A stretch of DNA of 64,000 nt from Winogradskyella wichelsiae (GCF_013403925.1 NZ_JABFDJ010000003.1:372001-436000); one strand, 5' to 3'; counted from the first letter of the stretch, positions 43,838-54,482 are shown. Translations and numbers: made by a program. The notes: generated by a model from the sequence alone, not told the origin.

Positions 43838-45751
43838 TTATATGCTACTTAAAGCATAGTTCGAATATTTCTTTTTCTCCTCTTTTAGAGATTTAATCGT
43901 AGGCATTTCAGGATAACTAACTAAGAAATTATTTGCATCAATTACATTAATAATATAATGTGTTGTGCCGTTAAGTAAATTAGCTGTTATGGTACCATCA
44001 GCGTTTATCTTAGCATCGGTTTTAAACCACTCTTCATAACGATGCCCACCATTGGTGGTATATATTAAATCAGCTTTTACCACCTCAGCTCCATTTTCTT
44101 TGTATTTAAAAGTGACTTGGTTATGGTCTTTTGACGCAAATAACACCGTAGGAACAGTTTCTTTATGCTCCATATCACTTTTGTAAAGTGGATTATAAGA
44201 CGGGTAACTGGCGTTCATTTCTGTTAAAACAGATGTCAATTGCGCATTCATTTCCTTTGTTTTCTCAGGATTAGACATCGCTAAATTATTTACCTCCTCA
44301 ATATCTACACGTTCTGCGACTCCATTATTGGTGGTATATAATTTGTATAACTCAAATTCTGGTGTTCTAGAATTGTTTTTGTAATCATAATTTCTAATGA
44401 ATTTATAATCACCGATTCGCAACGTACTTTGGTATGAAGCATGTGGGAAATGCCACATCATCGTCGTTCTTTCATTGCCGTTTTTATCAAGTACCAATTT
44501 AGAATCGGTAGGGTCTTTTAATAACAACGTCGATAAATCTGCACCATCCAAATGTTTGTCTTTTGGTTTCTCAATTCCTAATAAGGATAGGATTGTTGGG
44601 TAAAAATCAAGTCCGTTTACAACAACATCAGATTCTACTCCTTTTTTAATGCCTGGACCTGAAATCAATAAAGGGACTCTTGTTCCCCCTTCTTTAGCGT
44701 TTATTTTTCCTTTGTCTAATGGATAATTATCGGTTACGATATCGCCATGCGCATTTTCCATACCCCCATTATCTGAAGTAAAAATGATATAAGTGTTTTC
44801 ACTTAGTTTATGACCTGGCCAGCGTGGATCATCGGTAGTTTCTAAATAATCAAAAACTTGTCCTACATAATAATCTAACATCTCTACCATGGCCGCATAA
44901 TAAGGATTGTTCTGCCCTTCTACCTCCCAATGATTGGGGTCTGTTGGAAAAGGCACCCCTAATTTTTCACAATACTTCTCTAAAAGTGCTTTACTTCTCG
45001 TGTGAATGGGAGCATGCACAAGAAACGTAGCGTAATATAAGAAAAAAGGATCTTGTTTATTTTCTTTTAAGAAATTTAAGGCATCCTGACTGTTTTGATG
45101 GTAAGGAAACCCATTCTCATCTAATCGGTAAGGATCGGAAGCATCAGTCGTTGCAAAGTCGGTTAATCGGTGTGGTTTTTGAGGAACTGTTGCTCCACGA
45201 TCTGCGGTAGAAACATCAAAGCCTTGATCTGTGGGTTGCGGAAATGCAAAGTGGTTAATAGCCATATGCCATTTCCCTGTATGGCCTGTAGTATAACCTT
45301 TTTCTTGCAATACTCTCGCTAATGTCATTTCGTTTTCTGGCATACGTCCGCTATACCAAGGATCCATAATACGCTGCGTCTCTTTACTAGCATAAACCGT
45401 AGGAGGTGCTCCACCAACCACATGTGTCTTTTGAGCTCTTGCCGGATGGTTTCCACTCATGATGGCACATCGACTGGGTGCACAAGTAGGCGCTGGAGAA
45501 TACGCCTGCCAAAACTGAACTCCTTTTTTTGCTAAGGCATCTAAGTTTGGTGTTTCGTATGGAGATGGTTCATCTATATCGTACACCTTTACGTCTTGCC
45601 ATCCTAAATCATCCGTAAGTAAGAGTAGAACATTGGGTTCTGGTCTATCGGTGCTCTGAGTATTTTGATGAGTTACTTTTGAATTTTGTGCATTACAGCT
45701 AAAACATAAAATTCCAACAATAATACATTTGATATAAGCTTTATATTTCAT
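43838..45751 (-). CDS. S1 family formylglycine sulfatase, probable lipoprotein
   Basis: A 637-residue sulfatase with an N-terminal signal ending LCFSC (Cys19), probably lipidated. The formylglycine motif CAPSR has Cys90; TDDLGWQD, GKWHMA and SDNGG are present. It belongs to the GWQD/DEPSP subgroup and is nearest to 30709-32547. It carries the same C-terminal beta domain (IYTTNGG, VIDANNFLVSYP). It is the first gene of a minus-strand group that also holds the two module-only proteins, and is divergent from the T9SS glycosidase at 46088. Confidence 0.92.
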   Translation of the reverse strand: MKYKAYIKCIIVGILCFSCNAQNSKVTHQNTQSTDRPEPNVLLLLTDDLGWQDVKVYDIDEPSPYETPNLDALAKKGVQFWQAYSPAPTCAPSRCAIMSGNHPARAQKTHVVGGAPPTVYASKETQRIMDPWYSGRMPENEMTLARVLQEKGYTTGHTGKWHMAINHFAFPQPTDQGFDVSTADRGATVPQKPHRLTDFATTDASDPYRLDENGFPYHQNSQDALNFLKENKQDPFFLYYATFLVHAPIHTRSKALLEKYCEKLGVPFPTDPNHWEVEGQNNPYYAAMVEMLDYYVGQVFDYLETTDDPRWPGHKLSENTYIIFTSDNGGMENAHGDIVTDNYPLDKGKINAKEGGTRVPLLISGPGIKKGVESDVVVNGLDFYPTILSLLGIEKPKDKHLDGADLSTLLLKDPTDSKLVLDKNGNERTTMMWHFPHASYQSTLRIGDYKFIRNYDYKNNSRTPEFELYKLYTTNNGVAERVDIEEVNNLAMSNPEKTKEMNAQLTSVLTEMNASYPSYNPLYKSDMEHKETVPTVLFASKDHNQVTFKYKENGAEVVKADLIYTTNGGHRYEEWFKTDAKINADGTITANLLNGTTHYIINVIDANNFLVSYPEMPTIKSLKEEKKKYSNYALSSI

Positions 45752-46087
45752 CTCAGGGTTATTGAATTATTTCTTTGCTCTTAAAAGTGTTATTGACATT
45801 TTATTGACTTCAGCGAAATAACAAAATGATACCGTAATAGTGTTACTTATATTACTTAAAACCTTGCTTTAATCCACCAATTTATCATTTTTATTACAAT
45901 TGGATGTACAGATTACTAACAACATCTTTCCAAACTGACAAAACCACAAACAAAACAATAAAGCTATAACAAGCTTATTCCCAGATATTTATAAATAAAT
46001 TATTGTGAAGGATTACAGTAAGAAGCTGATGGATTAGAGAAACCACAATAATAGCCTGTCCATTATCTTTATAAAAAATTAAAAAGC
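45752..46087. other. Divergent intergenic region between sulfatase and T9SS glycosidase
   Basis: About 336 bases, AT-rich, presumably carrying promoters for both directions. A short direct repeat (TATTGACATTTTATTGAC, minus-proximal) is visible near 45792. No gene, strong hairpin or recognised operator was found. Confidence 0.4.
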
Positions 46088-48013
46088 ATGATTAACAAAA
46101 TTAATATAATAATTTTATTTATATTTTTTAGCTTAACTCCAGTTGCAGCACAGCAAGTTTGGTACGAAAATTCAAGTCAAACAAATAACATCCAGTTTTC
46201 TAACACGCAACAAGGACTTTTTACTATAGATGAAACAAACCCTGAGACCAATGGCATAAACTCAAATGCAACTGTTTCTAAATTCGAAAGAAATGGGCAA
46301 GAAAATTCAAGAATTATTTTTGATTTATCAGTACCTATAACAAATTTGTCCTCATATACGATAGCGTTAAAAGCATACACATCCATACAAACTTCTGATT
46401 TGAACACCACAAATAGTAGAATCAGATTGTTTTTAAAAAACTCAACTATTGGAGGTTCAAGCAACCTATACATACAAGCAAATTTTTCTGTAGGGGGAGC
46501 TTGGGAGTCTTTTTCTTACGATTTTGATCAAGAAACAATTCCTTCCGATGTTTTAACTGCTGGAGGTTACGATCAAATAATGATTGTATTTGCTTCTGCA
46601 GATACTAGCGGATTAACATCAACCTATTATATTGATACTATCTCTGGTTATTCTGAACAAACAATACCCCTTGCTACATTCTTATCTGGTTCGTGGGGAG
46701 TAAGGTTTAATGTTCACGGTGGTATTCGATTAGATAATGATAGTGGAGATGATTGGGTTGCTGGGGCACAAGAAATTGTAGACAATTTACCTGCCGTTGG
46801 GCATGTCATTACAAACTTTACGCACCCAGCACATGGCTATTTTTATACGTTAAGAGACAACCCTTATGTAGATATTGCTAATGAAATTCATCCAGGAATG
46901 GTGCCGTCTATAGAAAATGAGCAGATTATTCTCGATGTTATTGACGTTTTTAGAAATGCTGGAAAAAAAGTCATTTTATATGTTAATGGAGCAGGACCTG
47001 CAGTTATTCAAGGGAATGTTGATGCCACTGAAGCTGGAATTATTATAGGATGGGAAAACTATTACAATACTAGTTTTGGTGGAGATGAAGGTTTGGCTTG
47101 GAGAACTTTAGCTAGAGGTTTTTTTGAACGATTTAACGATTTAGTTGATGGCTATTGGGTAGATAATGTATCTAATTTACCGGGAGACTTAAATGCTTTT
47201 ATCTCCATGATTAGAGAAGTAGACCCAAATGCGGCTATCGCCACCAATATTACCAAGTCTTATGTATTGGATGAGGATGGAGCTCAGATCTACGTAGATT
47301 CAGACGCAATTGATGATGAGGACCCTAGAAATTATAGAGTATTCTTCTTAGAAGCTAACGACCCTTATATGGATTTTACAGCTGGCCACCCTACTCCATT
47401 AGCTCAAGGTGCACCACCCAACTCTTGGGCTTATGAAGAGTTTTCTTTTCCTTTAATTACTGAAAATCCTTGGTCTTCTTATGATGGTAGTAAGTTAGCA
47501 TTAAAACACTATTTTACACCTATCAGACAGCAATGGAGTGTATCTAGCGCCGATTTAGTTTTTGGAACTGAACAAGCCTACCGCTTTGTGAGAACCTTTA
47601 CGGATGCTGGTGCAACTATGACATGGAGTACCACTATTGCAGATGGTTTTATTTCTGACGATGAAATGGCTATAATGCAAACCATAAACGACAGAATGTT
47701 ACAGTCACCAAAACCAGACTACGAACCCTATGTTAGACCTGAAGGAGCTTATTTAGTAGGTGAGACCTTAAGTATCGATTCTAATGAGGACTTTAATACA
47801 CTTGTTTTATTTCCTAATCCTGTAAAGCAAAACTTTAGATTATCAAAAGAAATTGATTCTGCAATTATTTACAATATTACCGGTGAAAAAGTTTTAGAAT
47901 TTCATAACAATCAAGCGACCTTTAACGTTTCAAAATTAATCGAAGGAGTCTATTTTCTAAAAGCCTACTCAGAAACTAATGAAATTCAAGTATTTAAATT
48001 CATAAAACAATAA
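46088..48013 (+). CDS. T9SS-secreted putative glycoside hydrolase, paralogue of 32786 gene
   Basis: A 641-residue cargo protein. The signal peptide ends TPVAAQQ; module B spans about residues 24-190 (WYENSSQTNN to STYYIDTISGY), the catalytic-looking barrel about 195-565, and a T9SS sorting domain closes the protein (LFPNPVKQNFRL). The same barrel motifs appear as in the 32786 paralogue: VITNFTHPAHGYFY, VDGYWVDN (Asp359) and GAPPNSWAYEEF. Conservation of the Asp and of the PPNSW motif in both copies argues for a real active site. The position after a divergent sulfatase suggests extracellular attack on the same glycan. The family is unassigned. Confidence 0.7.
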   Translation: MINKINIIILFIFFSLTPVAAQQVWYENSSQTNNIQFSNTQQGLFTIDETNPETNGINSNATVSKFERNGQENSRIIFDLSVPITNLSSYTIALKAYTSIQTSDLNTTNSRIRLFLKNSTIGGSSNLYIQANFSVGGAWESFSYDFDQETIPSDVLTAGGYDQIMIVFASADTSGLTSTYYIDTISGYSEQTIPLATFLSGSWGVRFNVHGGIRLDNDSGDDWVAGAQEIVDNLPAVGHVITNFTHPAHGYFYTLRDNPYVDIANEIHPGMVPSIENEQIILDVIDVFRNAGKKVILYVNGAGPAVIQGNVDATEAGIIIGWENYYNTSFGGDEGLAWRTLARGFFERFNDLVDGYWVDNVSNLPGDLNAFISMIREVDPNAAIATNITKSYVLDEDGAQIYVDSDAIDDEDPRNYRVFFLEANDPYMDFTAGHPTPLAQGAPPNSWAYEEFSFPLITENPWSSYDGSKLALKHYFTPIRQQWSVSSADLVFGTEQAYRFVRTFTDAGATMTWSTTIADGFISDDEMAIMQTINDRMLQSPKPDYEPYVRPEGAYLVGETLSIDSNEDFNTLVLFPNPVKQNFRLSKEIDSAIIYNITGEKVLEFHNNQATFNVSKLIEGVYFLKAYSETNEIQVFKFIKQ

Positions 48014-48115
48014 AAATCATTTCTGCTATTGCCTAATCTAAAAGAACATTAATTTTAAAAAAGTATAAACCGCCCCCTCATATTATAAAAAATAAATTAG
48101 TTAGAGACGTACGTT

Positions 48116-49241
48116 GTAAAAAAAATCATATTCTATACTATCTTATTCATGTTCTCTTTTTCTTACGCACAAGTTGGTATTGGAAACACAGATCCAAAAA
48201 CCACGTTAGATATTACAGCATCTAATCAAGCAACACCTTCAAATGAAGATGGCATCTTAATTCCTAGAATAGATACCTTCCCTGCAACAGATCCTACTGC
48301 TGCGCAAGATGCAATGCTTGTTTACCTAACCACTACGGTTGGTTTAAATTCTAAAGGTTTTTATTACTGGGATCAAGCAACAACAAGTTGGATTCGCTTT
48401 TCGAGTATTGAAAAGCTAAACGATCTTTCTGATGCAAAATCTGATATAGATGGCACTAATGACGGTTCTTCTATTTTTATTGGTATAGATCCAGGATTAA
48501 ATGATGATGCTGATCACAATCAAAATGTTGGTGTTGGTTTTAACGCATTAATGTCAAATGTAAATGGTGATGCTAATTCTGCTTTGGGATTTCAAGCCTT
48601 GAGTTTAAATACAAGTTTAAATAACTCTGCTTTTGGCTTTAGAGCCTTAGCCAGTAATTCCAGAGGACGAAGAAACTCTGCCTTTGGTCATAATGCACTT
48701 AGAACTAACATATCTGGTAATAATACTGCTATCGGTTCATTTGCAGGAGATTTGTCTTCAAGAGCGGGTAATGTTATTATCGGTCAAAGAGCTGGTAGCG
48801 AATTAGCCGGAACAGAGAATGTACTTATTGGTGTTTGCTGGCTATGAATCAGTTGGAGATTATAATGTGTTAATCAGAAAAGATACTGGTCGCTTTACAG
48901 CGGGAGATTCTAACGTCTTTATTGGTTATTCAGCGGGTTACAATACGGCTTTTGCTTCGGTTAGTAATACATTATTAATTCAAAATGAAGATAGCGCTAT
49001 TCCATTGATTTAGGGAGATTTTACCAATGATAGAGTGGGTATTGCCAAAATAGCAACGACACATGCTCTTGAGGTTGAAGGTACAACTGAGGCCACTCAA
49101 TATAAGCTATCTATATTAAATACAGCACCTGCTAGTGCTACTGATACTCGAGTTGAAGGTGAAATAAGAGTGACTGCTACACATATTTACGTATGTACAG
49201 CAGCTAATACTTGGGTAAGAACAGCTTTGGCAACTTGTTAG
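48116..49241 (+). pseudogene. Decayed YadA-head-like adhesin / tail-fibre-like surface protein
   Basis: The translation reads KKIIFYTILF...SYAQ (a signal peptide) then VGIGNTDPKTTLDI, a typical Bacteroidota repeat-adhesin opening, followed by head repeats of the left-handed beta-roll kind (NSAFGFRAL, NTAIGSFAG, NVIIGQRAG). Three lesions are visible: the expected start codon before KKII is GTA, a frameshift occurs near 48830 (ENVLIG to FAGYES), and an in-frame TAG stands at about 49012 where I-Y-GDFTNDRVGI would be expected. The end (EGEIRVTATHIYVCTAANTW to the stop at 49241) is intact. Probably non-functional. Confidence 0.8.
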
Positions 49242-49822
49242 ATATAGGTTTATGTAAGCTTTCTAAATTAGAAAACAGATTGTAATGATATGCCTAAAAT
49301 CAATTCCCTTAAAGAGATTTTAAAATGCCAATAGAGGTGACACCTTAATTAATTTTTCAGCCTAAGGTGATACCAATAAAATTTAAAATGCTTATGCCTA
49401 AAATAACGTATAACCACACTACTTTCATTTAGTGGATTATATATTACCATTAGTTGATACTTCTATAGTAAATGGATTAAATTAAACATCAGAAAAAAGT
49501 AATTACTAATTCAAAATATTATAAATCTAACATTTAAATTATCATTTATAACGACATTCTATATGTCATTACTCCTACAAACAATACTGTAACGCTTTTA
49601 TCTAAAAGAAATATTTAATGTAGTTATTAACCTTTAAAACAAGACTATGCTACCAAAAAATATCCTTTAAAAGTATTCATTATCTGAATACTTTTAAAGG
49701 ATATTAAACTTGTCAATTTCAATAAGAGAGTACTCTTCTATAAACTTGAATGCTTTTAATCTATTGCAAGTGTTGCACCTATTTTATAAATAGGTATGTA
49801 GAGTTACCACTTATAAAAGAAT
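49242..49822. other. AT-rich intergenic region with one strong hairpin
   Basis: No gene was found in these 580 bases. They contain the perfect hairpin listed at 49659-49705 and a segment near 49371 whose start (ATACCAATAAAATTTAAAATG) weakly resembles one arm of the palindrome at 34742. Otherwise I see nothing. Confidence 0.5.
49659..49705. terminator. Perfect 21-bp stem hairpin, possibly a bidirectional terminator
   Basis: AATATCCTTTAAAAGTATTC and one further base pair perfectly with the segment 49685-49705 across a five-base loop (TTATC). It is AT-rich and lies between a plus-strand pseudogene and a minus-strand gene, but it is far from either stop codon, so its role as a terminator is uncertain. 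Confidence 0.5.
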
Positions 49823-50173
49823 TTACTTTTTCTTCTTATTCTTTCTGGATGCCGCCTTTATTTCTTTAGCTCTGTCTTTTCCAAAGGCTTTATTAAGAGA
49901 CTTAGAAAATTCTTTATTACTTTCTTTTCTTTTTTCTTTTAGCTCTTCAGAACCTTTTTCATACTTAGCATTAATTTCAAAAGTAGCCTTTACCTGTGCC
50001 TCTTTTAATGCTATTAATGTTTCCTTTTCTTCACTCGTTAGTGTTAACTCACTTTCTACAGCTTCTACATATGCACTAACTTTTTGGTCTATTTTTTTAT
50101 CTGCATTTTTTTGAGCAAATAATGAACTGCACATGGCGATACTAAATACAAGTAATACTATTGTTTTTTTCAT
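49823..50173 (-). CDS. Small secreted Lys/Glu-rich helical protein, unknown function
   Basis: A 116-residue protein with a signal peptide (MKKTIVLLVFSIAM..., ending SLFAQ). The mature part is charged and predicted almost entirely helical (EEKETLIALKEAQVKATFEI), reminiscent of Spy/CpxP-like periplasmic proteins or DUF4890-type proteins, and ends in NKKKK. It lies about 100 bases downstream of the HTCS gene on the same strand. There is no clear link to glycan use. Confidence 0.7.
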   Translation of the reverse strand: MKKTIVLLVFSIAMCSSLFAQKNADKKIDQKVSAYVEAVESELTLTSEEKETLIALKEAQVKATFEINAKYEKGSEELKEKRKESNKEFSKSLNKAFGKDRAKEIKAASRKNKKKK

Positions 50174-50276
50174 AATTTCAAAATTGTTAAGGTTAATTAA
50201 TTATTGTTTACAACAAACTTAATTAATATCTACTTTAATGGCATTCTATAATGCATCATTTCATTGCTGAAAACTA

Positions 50277-53200
50277 TCATTTCTGCCTTTTTGAGTACTC
50301 TGAAGGCGATATACCGTGTAGTTTTTTAAATGAAGTAGAGAAGTAAGAATTAGATTCTATACCGATTTGATACATCACTTCTGCAACGTTAAAACCACTA
50401 TTGCTAGCTAACAATTCCGCTGCCCTTTGTAACCTAAAATTACGTAAGTAAGCATTGGGAACTTGTCCCGTAAGTTGCTTCAACTTCCTATAGAAATGAG
50501 AGGAGCTTAATCCTGCTTCTGTAGACAATTCTTCGACTCCAAAATTTGAATTAGATAAGTTTTTTTCTATTATTTCAGTGATATTCTCTAAAAATTCGAG
50601 ATCCCTTTTGGACAATCCTAATTCCTTTTTGTCTTTTGGGGGGAAACTATTCTTTGAAAAATAAGCCTTGATCTTAACATTATTCTCTATTAGTTTTTTC
50701 AGTCGAAGTTCTAAATGCTTTAAAGAAAATGGTTTACTAATATATTCATCAGCTCCAAATTCTAAACCTTTAATTAAATCTACATTATCCCCTAAAGCGG
50801 TTAATAATAAAACGGGAAGTTGACAAGTCTCGGGATTAGCTTTGATGCGTTTACATAGTTCAAATCCATCCATTTCCGGCATCATCACATCACTTATTAT
50901 AGTGCTAAACTCTGTTTTTTTAATTTCTTCTAGTGCTTCTACTCCATGGTTGGCTATGGTGATATTATATTTATCCGATAAGGCACTTTTTAGAAAGTCT
51001 TGAATATCTAATTCATTTTCAACAACTAAAACGTTATGTTGTTTTTTACTTTTCTTAGCATCATCAAGCTCTTCAGTAATATTGCCTTGTAATGGTACCC
51101 AATTTTTTATGAATGTTTTTTTCACGTCATGGTCTTCCGTATTAACGTCTTCAATTTTTGAAGATGGAATAATAACTCTAAAACGCGTTTCTTTATTTGG
51201 TTTACTTTTTACAGAAATGCGACCATCAAATAAATCGACCAAAGATTTACAAAAAGATAAACCAATTCCTCCTCCACTAACATTTCCATCTTCGTTTCCT
51301 AATTGATAAAAACGTTCAAAAATATTATTTAAATTTTCCTTCGGAATACCTTTACCTGTGTCTATTACATCAATTTTTATATTTTTAACATTATCTTTAA
51401 ATACAATTGAAGCTTCAATACTTATAGTGCCTTGAACCGGTGTATTTTTAAAAGCATTAGACAATAAATTAAAAAGAATTCTTTCCAATTTTTCTACGTC
51501 AATAGCAATCTCTTCATTTGGAGAACTTATTTTATAATAAAAATTAATATTCTTTTCCAAAGCATAATTTTCAAAAGCTTCCGTTGTCGGATATAAGAAA
51601 TCTCCTAAAGTAGATTTTGTAAAGTTTAAATTTAAATACCCTTGCTCTGCTTGTCTAAATGTAATTAATTGATCTATTAAACTTAAAAGCCGATGCGTAT
51701 TTCTCTTAATAATGGCTAAGAAACGCTCGCTCTCTGGATTGTTATTATTTTCTATAACTCTATCTAGAGGACCAGAAATTAATGTTAATGGCGTTCTAAA
51801 CTCATGAGATAAATTGGTGAAATATTTAAATTTACCTTGGTTAATAACTTCTATTTTATCTTTATCCAATTGCTCATAGATCAATTTTTGTTTTAATTTT
51901 TCATGTTGAACAAAATAGAAAACAATACCAACTCCTGCACCCAAAAATACAAAAGCGATTGCAGCATAACTCCACCAAGTCTGATACCAAAGCGGTAAAA
52001 CGACTAACGTTAAAGTTTTGGTAGAATCACTCCAAATACCATCACCATTAGCGGATTTCACTTTTAAGGTATACGTGCCAGCAGATAAATTAGTATACGT
52101 TACAGCAGATTTACCTTCGCCTGTCTCTACCCAGTCTTTATTAAAACCTTCTAGTTTATAAGCTATTTTATTTTTTGCAGGTGCAGAGGTGTGCTCAGCA
52201 ACCAAATTAAAGGAAATGATACGCTGACTTTTAGAAACCGTTACAGTATCCGTTTCCGAAATGGCTTTTTCAAGAATCGTAATATTATTTAATTTTTCAC
52301 CAATCTTTATAGGTTGGTTATTTATTAGTAACGACGTAATTAAAACTCTTGGAGGTCGAGTGTTTAACGCTATTTTTTGTGGATCGAAAATAGTTAAGCC
52401 ATTTAAGCCTCCAAAATACATATAACCAGATGCACCTAAGGCATATGCAGACTGTCTAAAATTATTTTGGATTAAACCATCACTAACATCAAAGACATTT
52501 ACTTTAGTTGTATCTGTATGAAACCGAACCAATCCCATATCGGTACTGACCCATAAATTAGCACTGTTCTTTTGTGGTAAAATTCCATAAATAACATCAT
52601 CTGGTAGGATATTATTTTTTCTGAAATACGCTATTCTCAATGGATTACCGTCAGTATCTAATTCCAGTTTATTTAAGCCTCCACCAAACGTACCAATCCA
52701 AATATTCTTTTTATCATCTTCATGAAGGGTGAAAACACTATTGTAACTTAGTTTACGACTTCCTGTCTTATTGTTGTCATATTCTCTAATAATTTCAATT
52801 TTTCCATTTTCATATTGACATTGCATTAAACCATTATCTGTACCAAACCAAAATTGACGATGACTATCATGCAAAAAACTCTGCACCTTACGACCTGTTA
52901 TATTTAAAGTCGATTTAATGTTGATTTTTGGGTGCTCAGATTCATTAATTGATTGCCACGGATTTTCGATAACGATAATTCTATTTCCTGCTAAAACAAT
53001 TTCTGTTTCACTAATTTGCGCAATTTTTCGAGTTAAAAACAGAGGGGTCTTATCCCCTTTTGACAAGAACTCAATGGTTTTAAAATCTTTGCGCATTGGG
53101 CTATAAACAATAACTTTCTTGTCGGTACCAAACCAAATATAATTTCTTTGATCTTGATAGATATAACGTATCACATCAGTATTGCCGATGGGCAATTTAC

Positions 53201-54407
53201 GTTCTAAATCGGCAAACTTAATATTATCGATATTGCTTTCATTAACGGCTTCTATACTTCTAAACAATTTTTTATTATAGCCTGAAACCCAAACCTTGCC
53301 AGTGTTATCCTCTAAAATTGAAGTGATTAAATTATCTCCAATAGAAAACTTATCATAAGGGTTGTTAGTATAAGAATAAAATGGCTTTTGATAAAGATCT
53401 AATTTATTAATTCCTCCTTGTGCGGTCCCCAACCAAAGCACATCAAAACTATCTTGATATACCGCATTGATTTGATGACTACTAATGCTGTTTTTATTCT
53501 TTGAGTCGTAATTAAAATGTTTAAAAGAATTTAGAATTGGATTAAATTTGTAAAGTCCATCTCCTGTCGTTCCTATCCATATGGCATTAGCAATATCCTT
53601 AAAAAGGCTATTAACATAGAACTTAGAAGCTTCGTTAGGAACGTTTATTTTCTTGACTAAATAATCTGATTGGGAATCTAAATTAGAACTGTACAACCCT
53701 TCTGTTGTACCAATCCAAAAGATATTATCTACTTTTATGATTTCGGTAATCTCTTTAGCTTTAAAAAAGTCAAAATTATTAAAATCTGGAAGTACCGATT
53801 TTAAAATTGAACCGTCTGATTGATACGTCACTTTTGTTAACCCTTCAGTTGTACCTAATATAAGCGATGACTTAAGTCCAAATGTAAATGTGTTAATCTT
53901 TAGAGGTTTTCCTTTTAAATCAAGAAGATTCTCCGATACCTCAAAAATACCATTGCTAACATCTTTTAATTTGCACCGTATTAAATCCTTTGAAGATGTT
54001 ATCCAAACATACCCGTCATTCTGAGAGGCAATCTTATTGACATCGATGTTATAACCAAGTGGCACTGTGAAAAACCGTTCTAACCAAGGCACATATATAT
54101 TAAGACCAACATTGGTACCTATCCAAAGTATACCATCTTTATCGTTAAATAAATAAGTAACATTATTACTAGATAGGGCTTGCTCACCTTTAGATTGGGT
54201 GCTGAATGTTTTAAACTCATAGCCATCATAACGAATTAAGCCATTGGGGGTGGCATACCATAAAAATCCATATTTATCCTGTGCTATGGAATTAACCGTA
54301 TTCTGATTAAAGCCTTCTTTATTAGAAATTCTTTCAAAATTCTGAGAATAAGCTTGTTTAGTAGAGAGTGTAGTTACAACACAAAGAAAGCATATAATTC
54401 TAAGCAT
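50277..54407 (-). CDS. Hybrid two-component system sensor/regulator (HTCS)
   Basis: A 1376-residue one-protein signalling system. The order is: signal peptide (ending AYSQ), two beta-propellers of two-component-regulator repeats (for example QDKYGFLWYATPNGL) to about residue 700, and a Y_Y_Y domain to about 790. A membrane segment (WWSYAAIAFVFLGAGV) follows, then a histidine kinase with His868 in LSHEFRTPL and the N and G boxes (DTGKGIP, GGGIGLSF). A receiver with Asp1173 in SDVMMPEMDG comes next, and an AraC-type DNA-binding domain lies at about 1270-1376. Such proteins sense periplasmic oligosaccharides and activate polysaccharide loci; the ligand here is inferred to be a fucose-containing oligosaccharide. 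Confidence 0.95.
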   Translation of the reverse strand: MLRIICFLCVVTTLSTKQAYSQNFERISNKEGFNQNTVNSIAQDKYGFLWYATPNGLIRYDGYEFKTFSTQSKGEQALSSNNVTYLFNDKDGILWIGTNVGLNIYVPWLERFFTVPLGYNIDVNKIASQNDGYVWITSSKDLIRCKLKDVSNGIFEVSENLLDLKGKPLKINTFTFGLKSSLILGTTEGLTKVTYQSDGSILKSVLPDFNNFDFFKAKEITEIIKVDNIFWIGTTEGLYSSNLDSQSDYLVKKINVPNEASKFYVNSLFKDIANAIWIGTTGDGLYKFNPILNSFKHFNYDSKNKNSISSHQINAVYQDSFDVLWLGTAQGGINKLDLYQKPFYSYTNNPYDKFSIGDNLITSILEDNTGKVWVSGYNKKLFRSIEAVNESNIDNIKFADLERKLPIGNTDVIRYIYQDQRNYIWFGTDKKVIVYSPMRKDFKTIEFLSKGDKTPLFLTRKIAQISETEIVLAGNRIIVIENPWQSINESEHPKINIKSTLNITGRKVQSFLHDSHRQFWFGTDNGLMQCQYENGKIEIIREYDNNKTGSRKLSYNSVFTLHEDDKKNIWIGTFGGGLNKLELDTDGNPLRIAYFRKNNILPDDVIYGILPQKNSANLWVSTDMGLVRFHTDTTKVNVFDVSDGLIQNNFRQSAYALGASGYMYFGGLNGLTIFDPQKIALNTRPPRVLITSLLINNQPIKIGEKLNNITILEKAISETDTVTVSKSQRIISFNLVAEHTSAPAKNKIAYKLEGFNKDWVETGEGKSAVTYTNLSAGTYTLKVKSANGDGIWSDSTKTLTLVVLPLWYQTWWSYAAIAFVFLGAGVGIVFYFVQHEKLKQKLIYEQLDKDKIEVINQGKFKYFTNLSHEFRTPLTLISGPLDRVIENNNNPESERFLAIIKRNTHRLLSLIDQLITFRQAEQGYLNLNFTKSTLGDFLYPTTEAFENYALEKNINFYYKISSPNEEIAIDVEKLERILFNLLSNAFKNTPVQGTISIEASIVFKDNVKNIKIDVIDTGKGIPKENLNNIFERFYQLGNEDGNVSGGGIGLSFCKSLVDLFDGRISVKSKPNKETRFRVIIPSSKIEDVNTEDHDVKKTFIKNWVPLQGNITEELDDAKKSKKQHNVLVVENELDIQDFLKSALSDKYNITIANHGVEALEEIKKTEFSTIISDVMMPEMDGFELCKRIKANPETCQLPVLLLTALGDNVDLIKGLEFGADEYISKPFSLKHLELRLKKLIENNVKIKAYFSKNSFPPKDKKELGLSKRDLEFLENITEIIEKNLSNSNFGVEELSTEAGLSSSHFYRKLKQLTGQVPNAYLRNFRLQRAAELLASNSGFNVAEVMYQIGIESNSYFSTSFKKLHGISPSEYSKRQK

Positions 54408-54482
54408 GTTATATATTTAGTTTGATACAAGAATATACGTATTTTAATTTATTGACGAATAAATTCAAGTATTTTTTTATCT

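Noticed and set aside
49371..49440. A second copy of the palindrome at 34742
   Set aside because: Only the first 20-60 bases resemble one arm loosely and no opposing arm was found.
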